DNA of 64,000 bases from Symsagittifera roscoffensis (lineage: Eukaryota > Xenacoelomorpha > Acoela > Convolutidae), in NCBI RefSeq assembly GCF_963678635.1, contig NW_026971606.1, positions 1-64,000 on the forward strand, read 5' to 3'. The translations under genes and the position numbers were made by a program. Below are positions 52,080 to 63,450 of the stretch, piece after piece. Below the pieces are notes generated by a model that was not told where the DNA came from, did not search any database, and worked only from the letters and a program-made list of their open reading frames with translations. The stretch's first letter is position 1. Each line of letters starts with the position of its first letter.

Positions 52080-52755
52080 CTAAAAGAAAAAGAAAACAAT
52101 GCAAGTGATTTCCTTATTAGTAAAACAGATGAAGTCTTGGTTTTTTCATGTTTTTGATGGAAATTTATGTTGTCCGAAACCGAGTTCAGCGATTAAGTAA
52201 AAGTATGCTTATGAAAACCTACTCAGCCAAAGAGTTTTCTTTAAAACCAAGTATTGAGTATGAAAGAGTTGATATAAGTCTGGATTACACATGATCAGAA
52301 AAGGAGTTTCATTCAACCTAGAAATTTGAAAACTAATAGCAAATTCGTACATTAAGATTTCAAAGACTCTTTATTATACCTACCCAAAACCTAGATCTGT
52401 CAAAATTCCCCCGCAAAGTTCTTTTTTCGTTCCTCTCTGAAAGATTTCGTCCCTTTTCTGAAAGATTCAAAGTTCGAAATCTTTTGTGGTTGAGTTCGGA
52501 AGGTTTATCAAACTTTGTGCTCTCGAGCTTTGTGAAAAAAGAAAGCTTTTGAGTCCAAACTTCGAACTTTTCTTCAAATCATTTACTCTAGTCTACTTCA
52601 AAAAGGTCAAAAGGTCAATTGATCAAAAAAAATCAAAAAGATCGTATGCTAATGTTCCAAAGATTTATTTCAATTCCCACCGAAAACCAAAATTGTCACG
52701 AAATCAGTTCATTTTTTTTCGAGAGGATAGTAAAACTCCAGTTCTTTAGTAATTA
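52080..52755 (+). pseudogene. Conserved Maverick block next to polymerase, unit A
   Basis: Counterpart of 4,414-4,860 in Mav-1, including the encoded MKTYSAKEFSLKPSIEYE. Unit B repeats it at 56,980-57,680. Several stops; function unknown. Confidence 0.4.
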
Positions 52756-53049
52756 GACTCAGACCTATCCTATGTTTTAGGACTGCAGATATGTATTTTA
52801 ACCTGTGAACCAGATTGTAACCGAAGAGAATGAGGAGTTCTTCTATCTAAGGAATCCAGTAAGCGAACCACAAAGAGAAAATCAGACTAAAGACAAGCTT
52901 TGCTCTCCATTGAAAAACTGCAAATGTTTGAGAACTCAGCTGTTCGACAGCGCTTTGATTTTTAAATAGTTTGGTTTTTATCTTATCCTGTGATGTTTTC
53001 TAAAGTTTTTTTTCATTTGTTTTCAATTGTGGGAGAAGGACAACTGCCT

Positions 53050-53205
53050 TAGGGGGCTTCAGAGGGGGGGGGGGGTGGTTTTCAGGTGGGGGATGGATGG
53101 GTTCAGGTTGGGCAGGGGTGGTGGAATCATGTGGGGGGAGGGTGTGTTCAGGTGGGGTATGCTCAAAGGGGGATGCTCAAGTGGGGATACTCAGTGCTAT
53201 CTATC
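53050..53205 (+). repeat. G-rich satellite cassette 1 in unit A
   Basis: gggggcttcag then gggttcaggttgggcagggg, ggggtatgctcaaaggggga and a GATACTCAG end. Same family as 44,080-44,225. Confidence 0.9.
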
Positions 53206-53329
53206 AAACTGTGATGATTTCAGTGCTCTCTCTATCAGTGCTCTCTCTATCAAACTGATCTCTATCCTGTGATGTTTTCTAATTTTTTTTTCATTTTGTT
53301 TTCAATTGTGGGAGAATGACAACTGCCTT

Positions 53330-53515
53330 AGGGGGCTTCAGTGGGGGGGGGGGGGGTTAGTGGTTTTCAGGTGGGGGATGGATGGTTTTTAGGTGGGGGA
53401 TGGATTTCAGGTGGGGGATGGATGGGTTCAGGTTGGGGAGGGGTGATGGGATCATGTGGGGGGAGGGGTGTGTTCAGGTGGGGTATGCTCAAAGGGGATG
53501 CTCAAGTGGGGTTCT
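53330..53515 (+). repeat. G-rich satellite cassette 2 in unit A
   Basis: Second copy of the cassette together with its left flank (ttttcattttgttttcaattgtgggaga), so the flank was amplified with it. Confidence 0.9.
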
Positions 53516-53567
53516 AAGTTTTTTTTTCATTTTGTTTTCAATTGTGAGAGAAGGACAACTGCTTTAG

Positions 53568-53712
53568 GGGGCTTCAGTGTGGGGGGGTGTGGTTTTCAGG
53601 TGGGGGATGGATGGGTTCAGGTTGGGGAGGGGTGGTGGGATCATGTGGGGAAAGGGGTGTGTTCAGGTGTGGTATGCTCAAAGGGGGATGCTCAAGTGGG
53701 GATACTCAGTTT
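53568..53712 (+). repeat. G-rich satellite cassette 3 in unit A
   Basis: Third copy with the same flank. Unit B has only one cassette (57,958-58,131). Confidence 0.9.
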
Positions 53713-53759
53713 TCTAAGTTTTCTAAATTTTTTTTCATTTTGTTTTCAATTGTGGGAGA

Positions 53760-55200
53760 AAGACAAATAAATAGTTGATTTTTCTAGAAAAAGTTGAAGT
53801 TTTAGCGACAAATTTTCAGCACAAATTAGGTTGCATCTTGCAAAAGTTTTCACGACATTTTTAGCGCAAATTTTATACAGAAATTCTATTAATTTTTTGA
53901 ATCCTGCTATCCTTTTCTCAATGTTTTTACCACACATGCTAAAAAAAACAAAACAATTTTGCATATCAAACTAAATTCTATAAGTTTTCTCGCATTTAAA
54001 AAAATCAGCAAGTTTTCCCTTAACTGTTAAGAAATATATGTGGACAAATCATTGTTCTTCGTTTTTATCAAAAAGAAAACCACTTAATGATTAAAAACAA
54101 AAAAAAACAATGTATTAACATATGAAAAAGCGCTAAAAATCCAGAATGTTTCTACAAAAACCATTGAAAAACAGTTCTGCTCAATTCAAAAAAGTACTAA
54201 ATACAAATCACACACAAGTGAAATAAACATTACAAACTTTACATCTTGTGAGAAACATGAAGGCTTTAGCGCAAAATCAACAAACAAAAATTCCAGAAGA
54301 ATTCCAGAAACCGAATGAAAAAGAAATTGCAATTTCTCTCCTTTAAAAACCTTCTTAGCACTCTCGTTGAAAAAACGTACCAGTTTTTTCTTTTTGTTGC
54401 TCTTTGTTCTTCCTGCAATCTTGTTAACTAGAGTTGGTGAATGTCTTTATTAATTCTTTGAACCAAAAATATAACTTTGTACCAAAATTTTTTTTATGCG
54501 TGTAAAGATATCAGAAGCAACAAAAAAGAAAGTTTCGTGGTTGGGAATATGATACGTAATTGATAAAATTATTAAAATCACTTAAGCAAAAACTCAACAA
54601 GTATTTGACAAAAAAACTTGTGCGTTCATTTAATTTTGCATCAGTAATACTAGTCGATTATTGCTTATTTTTTTAAAGAAAATGAACCAATTCATAGAGT
54701 TGATTGCATAAGGCAAGAACTTCTATGCAATTTTAGCTCACATATTAGGAAAAAAGACATTGTCTGCATCTTGTAAGTTTTTTTCAAATTAGTTTCAATA
54801 TACAAAATAGAAAATATATTTTTAGTTTCTGCATGCTTGTTGAATATCTGAATGGAAATTTGCAATCTCGTGAAAAATTTCAGAAAAAAAAATTTTTTCA
54901 ATTTTTTTCTCTTCGATTTTAGAGGGAACGTGTTTTTTTTAGAAATTAACTTAATTTTAGAACGCACCTAAATTTTTTCACAACTAATTTTCAACCAGTC
55001 AGATTTCAACAAAACAAAATGTCTCATTTGGTAATAAAAAGACGGCAATGATTAAACATTTTAGATTTTTTGTTTTTCAGTTACTTGAAATTTTCGGAAA
55101 ATATAAGTACAATGGATAAAAAAACTTTCTAAGCTTGCTTGAAAAAATTTTGTTTCAGTTAACATTACAAAATTGAAAATTGAAGAGAAGAATTAGGGTC
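53760..55200. other. Unit A middle, no intact gene
   Basis: AT-rich Mav-2 sequence. Contains the shared repeat at 54,345-54,620 and a CCAGTCAGATTTCAAC word (54,995) that looks like a decayed CCAAT box before the next gene. Confidence 0.4.
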
Positions 55201-55224
55201 TCAAAACTTCGAGCCAATAATTGA

Positions 55225-55536
55225 AACAAAAAAGTTTTGGCTTCCTTGTGAGATTGGTACAGTCTCTGTCAAGTGAGATTGGTACAGTCTCATTTGAAAC
55301 AATTCAAAAGTCTTGGATTACATGCAATATTGCAAGACGCAGCAAGATATTCGGAAGAAAAAAATCATACCAGACCTGGGCACACATATTTTTTGCCTTC
55401 TCCAATAAAAAACTGTTACCTAGGTCACGTGACAGCTATTGCGTTTTGCTTATTTCTAAAAACATTTAAGCCAAGATTATTTTTTTTCGTTGGAATGTTG
55501 ATTGAAAGTCATGTTATACCAAAGAAAGTAAACTAA
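55225..55536 (+). pseudogene. CILGHVTG-family conserved gene, Mav-2 unit A
   Basis: Reads GLHAILQDAARYSEEKNHTR then RPGHTYFLPSPIKNCYLGHV and AIAFCLFLKTFKPRLFF. Resembles the Mav-1 gene at 8,342-8,571. A short duplication, GTGAGATTGGTACAGTCTC twice (55,248-55,290), shifts the front. Function unknown. Confidence 0.5.
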
Positions 55537-55568
55537 AAATTTGTTTTTCAACCGTCCTTTTTTATATA

Positions 55569-56145
55569 TTGAAGGATTTATATGTGGCAAGAAAGCTTTT
55601 ATCAAGAAAAAAACTTTCCGTTTGCCCTGCTAATACAATGATCAAAATCAATTTCTGCCACCAGTTCTATTCAATGATTTTTTTAAAGAAGAAAAAAAAG
55701 CTTACAATTGGGTATCTAATTTTCTGCACAGGCATTGTTGGGACGAGGTGATTACCCATACTCTTTCTTGGATCAAATTTGTGACAGCATTCATTTGAGG
55801 AACCCAAACTCCCTTTTTTTTTGCTAAAGGTACACACAAACCTGTTTTCCAGACTCCAGAAAGTTCGACAGTCAACTCAGTTGTTCAATGTCAACCTGGA
55901 AGGGCTGCATCCTCAGCTGGGAGAGAAGAAAAATCCATTTTAATGACCAACAGCTTCCAGCTGAATTGAAAGAAATAATCAAAACGTTGAAGAAAAACAT
56001 TTAATTCAAGCCACAATCAGAGTGCCTGCTCAATTTGGTGTAGAATTCAAATCTAATTGTCTATGATAAGTTCACAAAATATGAATTCTTCATCGTTGAA
56101 CGAGGAGTTGATTTGCCTGTTGAACCGAAAAAAGCATAGCAAGCT
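55569..56145 (+). pseudogene. Unknown Mav-2 coding remnant, unit A
   Basis: Frame MKDLYVARKLLSRKKLSVCP continues to GIVGTR and breaks. In unit B the same stretch reads further as GRGDYPYSFLDQTGDSIHLR (60,257-60,316), VFQTPGSSTVNSVVQCQPGR and, in another frame, QQLPAELKEIIKTLKKNI. It is likely the remains of one or two genes. By position it could correspond to the PC4-like gene of Mav-1, but I see no convincing match. Confidence 0.35.
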
Positions 56146-56255
56146 TTGTGAATCATAATAAAAAAAATTATTGATTGTCTTCATTTTTATTTGATTCTGT
56201 GTGATTACTAGTTGATAACATATCTTTCCTTTCTCTCATCCTTCCTCAATCTTGT

Positions 56256-56560
56256 TCAAGCTCGCAACAGTTTTATTTGTTTCGTGATAACTTGCTCCAA
56301 TTTCTTTATTCCGACGTTACGGAGAGTGGTAACTCGGAAAATATTTTCACAAGACGAGCAAACTGTCGATTGCTGGGAGCCTGAAAATACGTGGTGCTTA
56401 TTTGCAACAAGAAAGTTCATCTCTTCCTTCTCCTTCGACAAAAAGTTACAAGAAAGGAATTTATGTTACTTACTGTTTTCTCATCTCACTCGATTACTCG
56501 CAGCATTTGCAAAATTCTCAAATTGATTTCTTGAAGAATTTGAAGAATTGTTTTGTGATT
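56256..56560 (-). pseudogene. Mav-2 polymerase N-terminal fragment, unit B
   Basis: Second copy of 51,347-51,660; encodes FSGSQQSTVCSSCENIFRV. Cut off at the unit boundary on its C-terminal side. Confidence 0.6.
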
Positions 56561-56979
56561 TTGAATATACTCCAGATTTAATAAATTGAAATTCCATCAG
56601 AGTAAAGCCAACAAAATAGCTCATTTTTTATTCGTTTAGTAAGGAATTGTAAGAATTGAAGTAAATTAAACTGTTGAATTAAATGTTTTTGAAAAAAAAG
56701 TAATAGTTTTTGCACTAACTATGACCTCATATTTTCTTTTAAGGTAATGATTTTCTTCTTTTTTTTTAGAAGTGACGCCATTGCCTTTGCAAACTTGTTT
56801 TCATGATGAAATTGATGAAATATCTAGATTTTTTTGAATCGTTTTCAACCAATCAGAGCTCAAATCTCAGATCTCTAATCTGAAATCCAAGGTAAACATA
56901 ACTTTGGATGCACTGTAATCAGCATTCGATTCATGTCAATTGAAAAACACTTGAATTTCTTCGAGTTACTCTAAAAGAA

Positions 56980-57690
56980 AAAGAAAACAATGCAAGTGAT
57001 TTCCTTATTAGTAAAACAGATGAAGTCTTGGTTTTTTCATGTTTTGATGGAAGTTTATGTTGTCCGAAACCGAGTTCAGCGATTATGTAAAAGTATGCTT
57101 ATGAAAACCTACTCAGCCAAAGAGTTTTCTTTAAAACCAAGTATTGAGTATGAAAGAGTTGATATAAGTCTGGATTACACATGACCAGAAAAGGAGTTCA
57201 TTCAACCTAGAAATTTGAAAACTAAAGCAAATTACATTAAGATTTCAAAGACTCTTTTTTATTCCTACCCAAAACCTAGATCTGTCAAAACTCCCCCGCA
57301 AAGTTCTTTTTTCGTTCCTCTCTGAAAGATTTCGTCCCTTTTCTGAAAGATTCAAAGTTCGAAATCTTTTGTGGTTGACTTCGGAAGGTTTATCAAACTT
57401 TGTGCTCACGAGCTTTATCAAACTTTGTGCTCCCGAGCTTCGTGAAAAAAAAAGTTTTCGAGTCCAAACTACGAACTCTTCTTCAAATCATTTACTCTAG
57501 ACTACTTCAAAAAGGTCAAAAGGTCAATTGATCAAAAAAATCAAAAAGATCGTATGCTAATGTTCCAAAGACTTATTTCAATTCCCACCGAAAACAAAAA
57601 TTGTCACGAACTCAGTTCATTTTTTTCCAGAGGATAGTAAAACTCCAGTTCTTTAGTAATTAGACTCAGACCTATCCTATGTTTTAGGAC
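56980..57690 (+). pseudogene. Conserved Maverick block next to polymerase, unit B
   Basis: Same as 52,080-52,755, with a one-base difference that leaves a 64-codon frame. An internal TTTATCAAACTTTGTGCTC is repeated in tandem at 57,388 and 57,413 only in this unit. Confidence 0.4.
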
Positions 57691-57957
57691 TGCAGATATG
57701 TATTTTAACCTGTGAACGAGATTTCAATCGAAGAGAATGAGGAGTTCCTCTATCTAAGGAATCCAGTAAGCGAACCACAAAGAGAAAACCAGACTAAAGA
57801 CAAGCTTTGCTCTCCATTGAAAAACTGCAAATGTTTGAGAACTCAGCTGTTCGACAGCGCTTTGATTTTTAAATAGTTTGGTTTTTATCTTATCCTGTGA
57901 TGTTTTCTAATTTTTTTTCATTTTGTTTTCAATTGTGGGAGAAGGACAACTGCCTTA

Positions 57958-58132
57958 GGGGGCTTCAATGGGGGGGGGGGGGGGGGGGGTGGTTTTCAGG
58001 TGGGGGATGGATGATTTTCAGGTGGGGGATGGATGGGTTCAGGTTGGGGAGGGGTGGTGGGATCATGTGGGGAAAGGGGTGTGTTCAGGTGGGGTATGCT
58101 CAAAGGGGGATGCTCAAGTGGGGATACTCAGT
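57958..58132 (+). repeat. G-rich satellite cassette in unit B
   Basis: Single cassette with an uninterrupted run of about 19 G at 57,970-57,988. Confidence 0.9.
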
Positions 58133-59743
58133 TTTCTAAGTTTTCTAAAAAATTTTTCATTTTGTTTTCAATTGTGGGAGAAGGACAAATAAATAGTTGA
58201 TTTTTCTAGAAAAAGTTAAAGTTTTAGCGACAAATTTTCAGCACAAATTAGGTTGCATCTTGCAAAAGTTTTCACGATATTTTTAGCGCAAATTTTATAC
58301 AGAAGTTCTATTAATTTTTTGAATCCTGCTAACCTTTTCTCAATGTTTTTACCACACATGCTAAAAATATCAAAACAATTTTGCATATCAAAACTAAATT
58401 CTATAAGTTTTCTCGCATTTAAAAAAACTCAGCAAGTTTTTCCTTAACTGTTAAGAAATATATGTGGAAAAATCATTGTTCTTCGTTTTTATCAAAAAGA
58501 AAACCACTTAATGATTAAAAACAAAAACAAAACAATGTATTAACATATGAAATAGCGCTGAAAATCCATTTTGAAACTTTTCCAGCAGTAATTGAGCAGA
58601 TTTTTTTTAAGAAAGGAAAGAGCAATTCCAACAGAAATCTACTGGAATGTTTCTATAAAAACCATTGAAAAACAGTTCTGCTTAATTCAAAAAAGTACTA
58701 AATACAAATCACACACAAGTGAAATAAACATTACAAATTTTACATCTTGTGAGAAACATGAAGGCTTTAGCGCAAAATCAACAACCAAAAATTCCAGAAG
58801 AATTCTAGAAACCGAATGAAAAAGAAATTGCAATTTCTCTCCTTTAAAAACCTTCTTAGCACTCTCGTTGAAAAAACGTACTAGTTTTTCTTTTTGTTGC
58901 TCTTTGTTCTTCCTGTAATCTTGTTAACTAGAATTGGTGAATGTCTTTATTATTTCTTTGAACCAAAAATATAACTTTGAACCAAAACTTTTTTATGCGT
59001 GTAAAGATATCAGAAGCAACAAAAAAGAAAGTTTCGTGGTTGGGAATATGATACGTAATTGATAAAATTATTAAAATCACTTAAGCAAAAACTCAACAAG
59101 TATTTGACAAAAAAACTTGTGCGTTCATTTAAATTTGCAACATTAATACAAGTCGATTATTGCTTATTTTTTCAAAGAAAATGAACCAATTCATAGAGTT
59201 GAATGCATAAGGCAAGAACTTCTATGCAATTTTAGCTCACATATTAGGAAAAAAGACATTGTCTGCATCTTGTAAGTTTTTTTCAAATTAGTTTCAATTT
59301 ACAAAATAGAAAATACATTTTTAGTTTCTGCATGATTGTTGAATATCTGAATGGAAATTTGCAATCTCGTGGAAAAATTTCAGAAAAAAAAATTTTTTCA
59401 ATTTTTTCTCTTCGATTTTAGAGGGAACGTATTTTTTTAGAAATTAACTTAATTTTAGAACGAACCTAAACTTTTTCACAACTAATTTTCAACCAGTCAG
59501 ATTTCAACAAAACAAAATGTCTCATTTGGTAATAAAAAGACGGCAATGATTAAACATTTTAGATTTTTTGTTTTTCAGTTACTTGAAATTTTCGGAAAAT
59601 ATTTTGAGATTGTAGATGAACATAAGTACAATGGATGAAAAAATTTTCTAAGCTTGCTTGAAAAAAATTTGTTTCAGTTAACATTACAAAATTGAAAATT
59701 GAAGAGAAGAATTAGTGTCTCAAAACTTCGAGCCAATAATTGA

Positions 59744-60055
59744 AACAAAAAAGTTTTGGCTTCCTTGTGAGATTGGTACAGTCTCTGTCAAGTGAGATTT
59801 CTACAGTCTCATTTGAAACAATTCAAAAGTCTTGGATTACATGCAATATTGCAAGACGCAACAAGATATTCGGAAGAAAAAAATCATACCAGACCTGGGC
59901 ACACATTTTCTTTGCCTTCTCCAATAAAAAACTGTTACCTAGGTCACGTGACAGCTATTGCGTTTTGCTTATTTCTAAAAACATTTAAGCCAAGATTACT
60001 TTTTTTTGTTGGAATGTTGATTGAAAGTCATGTTATACCAAAGAAAGTAAACTAA
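59744..60055 (+). pseudogene. CILGHVTG-family conserved gene, Mav-2 unit B
   Basis: Copy of 55,225-55,536 with a few changes (RPGHTFSLPSPIKNCYLGHV). Confidence 0.5.
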
Positions 60056-60087
60056 AAATTTGTTTTTCAACCGTCCTTTTTTATATA

Positions 60088-60660
60088 TTGAAGGATTTAT
60101 ATGTGGCAAGAAAGCTTTTATCAAGAAAAAAACTTTCCGTTTGCCCTGCTAAAACAATGATCAAAATCAACTTCTGCCACCAGTTCTATTCAATGATTTT
60201 TTTTAAGAAGAGAAAAAAGCTTACAATTGGGTGTCTAATTTTCTGCACAGGCGTTGTTGGGACGAGGTGATTACCCATACTCTTTCTTGGATCAAACTGG
60301 TGACAGCATTCATTTGAGGAACCCAAACTCCCATTTTTTTGCTAAAGGTACACACAAATCTGTTTTCCAGACTCCAGGAAGTTCGACAGTCAATTCAGTT
60401 GTTCAATGTCAACCTGGAAGGGCTGCACCCTCAGCTGGGGGAGAGAAGAAAAATCCATTTTAATGATCAACAGCTTCCAGCTGAATTGAAAGAAATAATC
60501 AAAACGTTGAAGAAAAACATTTAATTCAAGCCACAATCAGAGTGCCTGCTCAATTTGGTGTAGAATTCAAATCTAATTGTCTATGATAAGTTCACAAAAT
60601 ATCAATTCTTCATCGTTGAACGAGGAGTTGATTTGCCTGTTGAACCGAAAGAAGCATAGC
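60088..60660 (+). pseudogene. Unknown Mav-2 coding remnant, unit B
   Basis: Copy of 55,569-56,145; longer open stretch here (60,254-60,463). See unit A. Confidence 0.35.
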
Positions 60661-60744
60661 AAGCTTTGTGAATCATAATAAAAAAATTTATTGATTGTCT
60701 TCATTTTTATTTGATTTTGTGTGATTACTAGTTGATAACATATC

Positions 60745-61394
60745 GTGATTAAAAATTCAAGTTTTTTAAAAATTCGATTTTTTGCCAAAAGGAAACACAC
60801 AAATTGTGAATTTGCCAGAGGAAAATTTACCAAGAGATATAAGAAAAAATCAGAACCGGAAACGCAGAAAAAATTGGTTAGATACAAATGGCAGATAAAA
60901 CCATCGCGAGATACTAACTAAAAACCAAACCAAACGGTAATGGGTCAGAGAGACAAAAAGCAACTGGTACTTGATAAAAATAACCAAAAAAAAGTTTTCT
61001 AGTAGACATGGAAAACGAAGAAACCACGGTCGCGAACAATGATTGCGACTTTGTCGACATTGGTGGTGACGAAATCTCTTGATTTGACGGAAACAGAACC
61101 TGGAAATTTTGTAGTTCTGTTTCTCTTCCGTCTGCTGAAGTCTTCTTTTTCACACAAGCCTGTTTTATTTCTATCTAACGATAGATTTCTTTCTATAGAT
61201 TTATTTCTATCTATTTCTTCACAAGCTTGTTATGTCTATCTATTTCAAATTTTTTTTCTACAATCTAAGTTGTGACGAGACTGCCATGGGGTTATATGTT
61301 ACCAAATTCCAAGTTATAATTAGGAATAAAATCATTTTAACAAAAGGTTGTCTGTTTATCCTACATAAGAAAGGAAATTGTACTATCAATAAAA
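60745..61394. other. Junction region before Mav-2 integrase
   Basis: No homology to either unit. Includes a TCTATC-rich microsatellite-like stretch (61,170-61,245). This is where the ATPase and small genes should be; they are absent. Confidence 0.4.
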
Positions 61395-62300
61395 AAAACA
61401 AACTCAAATTACTCTACACGAAAGATCCAACTGCTTTTGGTAGCCTAAAGAAATTAACAAAGGCTAGTAGACTCTCTTCAAAAAAATGAAATTTCTTAAG
61501 ATCTCAATCTTCACATACAAAGTATGGATTGTTTCGCAAAAAATACCCTCACCTGAAAGTGATCGTTACCGAAAACAAAAAAAAATTGGTCCTCGACTTG
61601 GCATATGTAGATAAATTTGCCAAGAAGGGCCGAGGGGTATAATATTTATTAGTTGTTGTCGATTGTCTATCTCGCTACTTCCGAGTGGAACTCTGAAGAC
61701 CAAATATGCCTAGAAACAGCCGAAGCTTTCAAAAATTGATCAAAACGATTGTAAAAAAAGCTTGGGCTGACAAAGGCACATAGTTTAAACGAGAGAACGA
61801 AAAATTATGTATTTAATGAGAACTAATCAAATACATTACTCACAGTGAAAAAAAATCAGCGTTTGCCGGAAGGAACATTTGATCGCTCAAATTTATTATC
61901 TACAAATACTTGGAGTTTGAATGGACATACAGTTAGAATGAAAAACTACAGAGCTTTGTTTAGACGATCACCTCACGCGTGAAAAGAGTAAAAAAATTGG
62001 CTCCGAACAAGGTCACAAGAAAGCATATGCCTGCTTTAGTTCCATAATTGCAAAAAGGTCATTAAATTTGGTACAGCAAAAAAGGTTTCATGTTGGTGAA
62101 AATGTGCGAATAGTGAAAACTGTGTTACGTTTTAAAAAAAGTTACAAGCAAAATTTTACAGACAAAGTTCTTGAAAAAAATGCCAATCCTACTTTAAGCC
62201 TTCCGACATACAGTCTCATTGATGCTGAGGAGCAAGAAATCAACGGAAAAATTTGTGAAAATGAACTTAGTTTGATTGGGAAAAAAAACTTATTATTGAG
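61395..62300 (+). pseudogene. Maverick integrase (Mav-2), inactive
   Basis: N-terminal DPTAFGSLKKLTKASRLS parallels AAYGSTQNFSKASGLS of Mav-1. The first catalytic Asp is in LDLAYVDKFAKKG (61,595), the second in AWADKGT (61,769). The third acidic residue is replaced: AFAGRNI has GGA (61,868-61,870) where Mav-1 has AFAERAI. Stops in frame include a TAG at 61,781 and a TGA right after RNI. C-terminal GENVRIVK and KSYKQNFTDKVLE match the SH3-like tail of Mav-1. Confidence 0.82.
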
Positions 62301-62303
62301 AAG

Positions 62304-63048
62304 ATGGGTACTGATGAGTTTACTGTGCATTTGATTTCAAAAGCATTAAGGGATTATTTCCCAGACAACACTTTGTTCAAATTTAGAAAAAATAAATAGC
62401 TTCAGATGGAGATTGGAGGAGTGCTTCCTCAGAAATAATTTTTCCAACAAAATTAAACAGTGTTACTGAAAAAGAATTTACGTACATCACATCATTCGAA
62501 GTAGTAGCCAGTAATTCCACCGCTGCCAATCGGAATACAAATTCAGGACCTTATTATGGCGAAAACGTTTTTATCAAGTCAGGAGAGTCTAGATTTATAT
62601 AATAATTGATCAGCGAGATGAAAACTAAAACTCAACGACATAACTCATTTCGATGAAAATCCTCAAGAGATCACGCATAGCTTGAGCATTTGGATGAATG
62701 CAAATGAATAAATCTCATACCCGAATTCCGCATCTTATGAGACAAACGAATTGTATGAATCTTATTTCCCATATGACTTATCAAGCTGGAAAGTGTTAAT
62801 TTGTGTCTATATTGACATTATTCAAAACCAAACTGATAGAGATGCAAGGGCCCCATTATGCGTCCTTGATTCAAATAGACGCATCAAAACAATAGTGCCT
62901 GCAGCATTGCACCTAATCATCGAAAAGACTTCACTAATTCACGACCGGTACATTCAATGTCGGTAAAGAAACAGAAACTGGAACACTAGTGCCCTTTGCA
63001 GGAGCGGAAAAAGTGGTGTTGACTCTAAAATTCAAGCGCTATGATTGA
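62304..63048 (+). pseudogene. Penton-like minor capsid protein (Mav-2)
   Basis: ATG at 62,304 gives MGTDEFTVHLISKALRDYFP, aligned with MDSFTIELVSNASFNCYP of Mav-1. After a frameshift, DWRSASSEIIFPTKLNSVTE parallels EWEVAISEISYPSLYQNVTE. After a stretch of breaks, SSWKVLICVYIDIIQNQ and ETETGTLVPFAGAEKVVLTL correspond to the C-terminal part. TGA at 63,046. Several frameshifts. Confidence 0.75.
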
Positions 63049-63054
63049 AAACTA

Positions 63055-63450
63055 ATGGAACAAAATTATGCAGAACAAGCTTCACTTCCTCATTTCACTG
63101 GACACTACCGACAACGCGGTAGTTGATTTGGCACTTTGGCTGTAGTTATTGATCGTGTTGCTATCCCATTTGCACCACGGGTTAGTCTACCGGCTGCAAA
63201 AAACGCGCAGAGAGCTTTCGATGATTGCAGCGCCAGAACTGATCGCTTTGAAAAACTATTAATTAACTCCTAAACAAGCATTGAAAAACAAACACTGTCG
63301 CGAAACTGCAAGAACGCAACTGGATGGTGGTATACGTCAGCGAAAGACACCAAAGATTGGATTACTAAGTAGAAGCTTGACGAAGAAAAACCAGACCAGT
63401 GAGAAGTCGGCATTACTTTGGAAACGTTTTGATCGAAAAAATGGGCGTCT
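63055..63450 (+). pseudogene. pVI-like basic protein (Mav-2)
   Basis: ATG at 63,055 starts MEQNYAEQASLPHFTGHYRQ, then RGS, a TGA, and FGTLAVVIDRVAIPFAPRV. Mav-1 has FRGHVRQRGRGFGALAQTLG at the same place. The basic tail (RQRKTPKIGLLSRSLTKKNQ) is in a shifted frame. Confidence 0.65.

Larger units (their letters stand above)
51317..56224. repeat. 4.9-kb tandem duplication, unit A
   Basis: Starts ttcctttctctcaaccttcc and ends gttgataacatatc. Unit B follows at once. The two agree closely from end to end; the main differences are two extra satellite cassettes in A (53.0-53.7 kb) and small insertions in B (about 58,585-58,640 and 59,601). Confidence 0.92.
56225..60744. repeat. 4.5-kb tandem duplication, unit B
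   Basis: Second unit, head to tail with A, ending gttgataacatatc at 60,744. Repeats the polymerase zinc-finger fragment (56,256-56,560 minus), CCAAT box (56,849), conserved block, one satellite cassette and the CILGHVTG-family gene. Confidence 0.92.

Noticed and set aside
55540-60320. RGD in GRGDYPYSF of unit B as a cell-binding motif
   Set aside because: The frame is broken on both sides and unit A has a stop there; three residues are not evidence.
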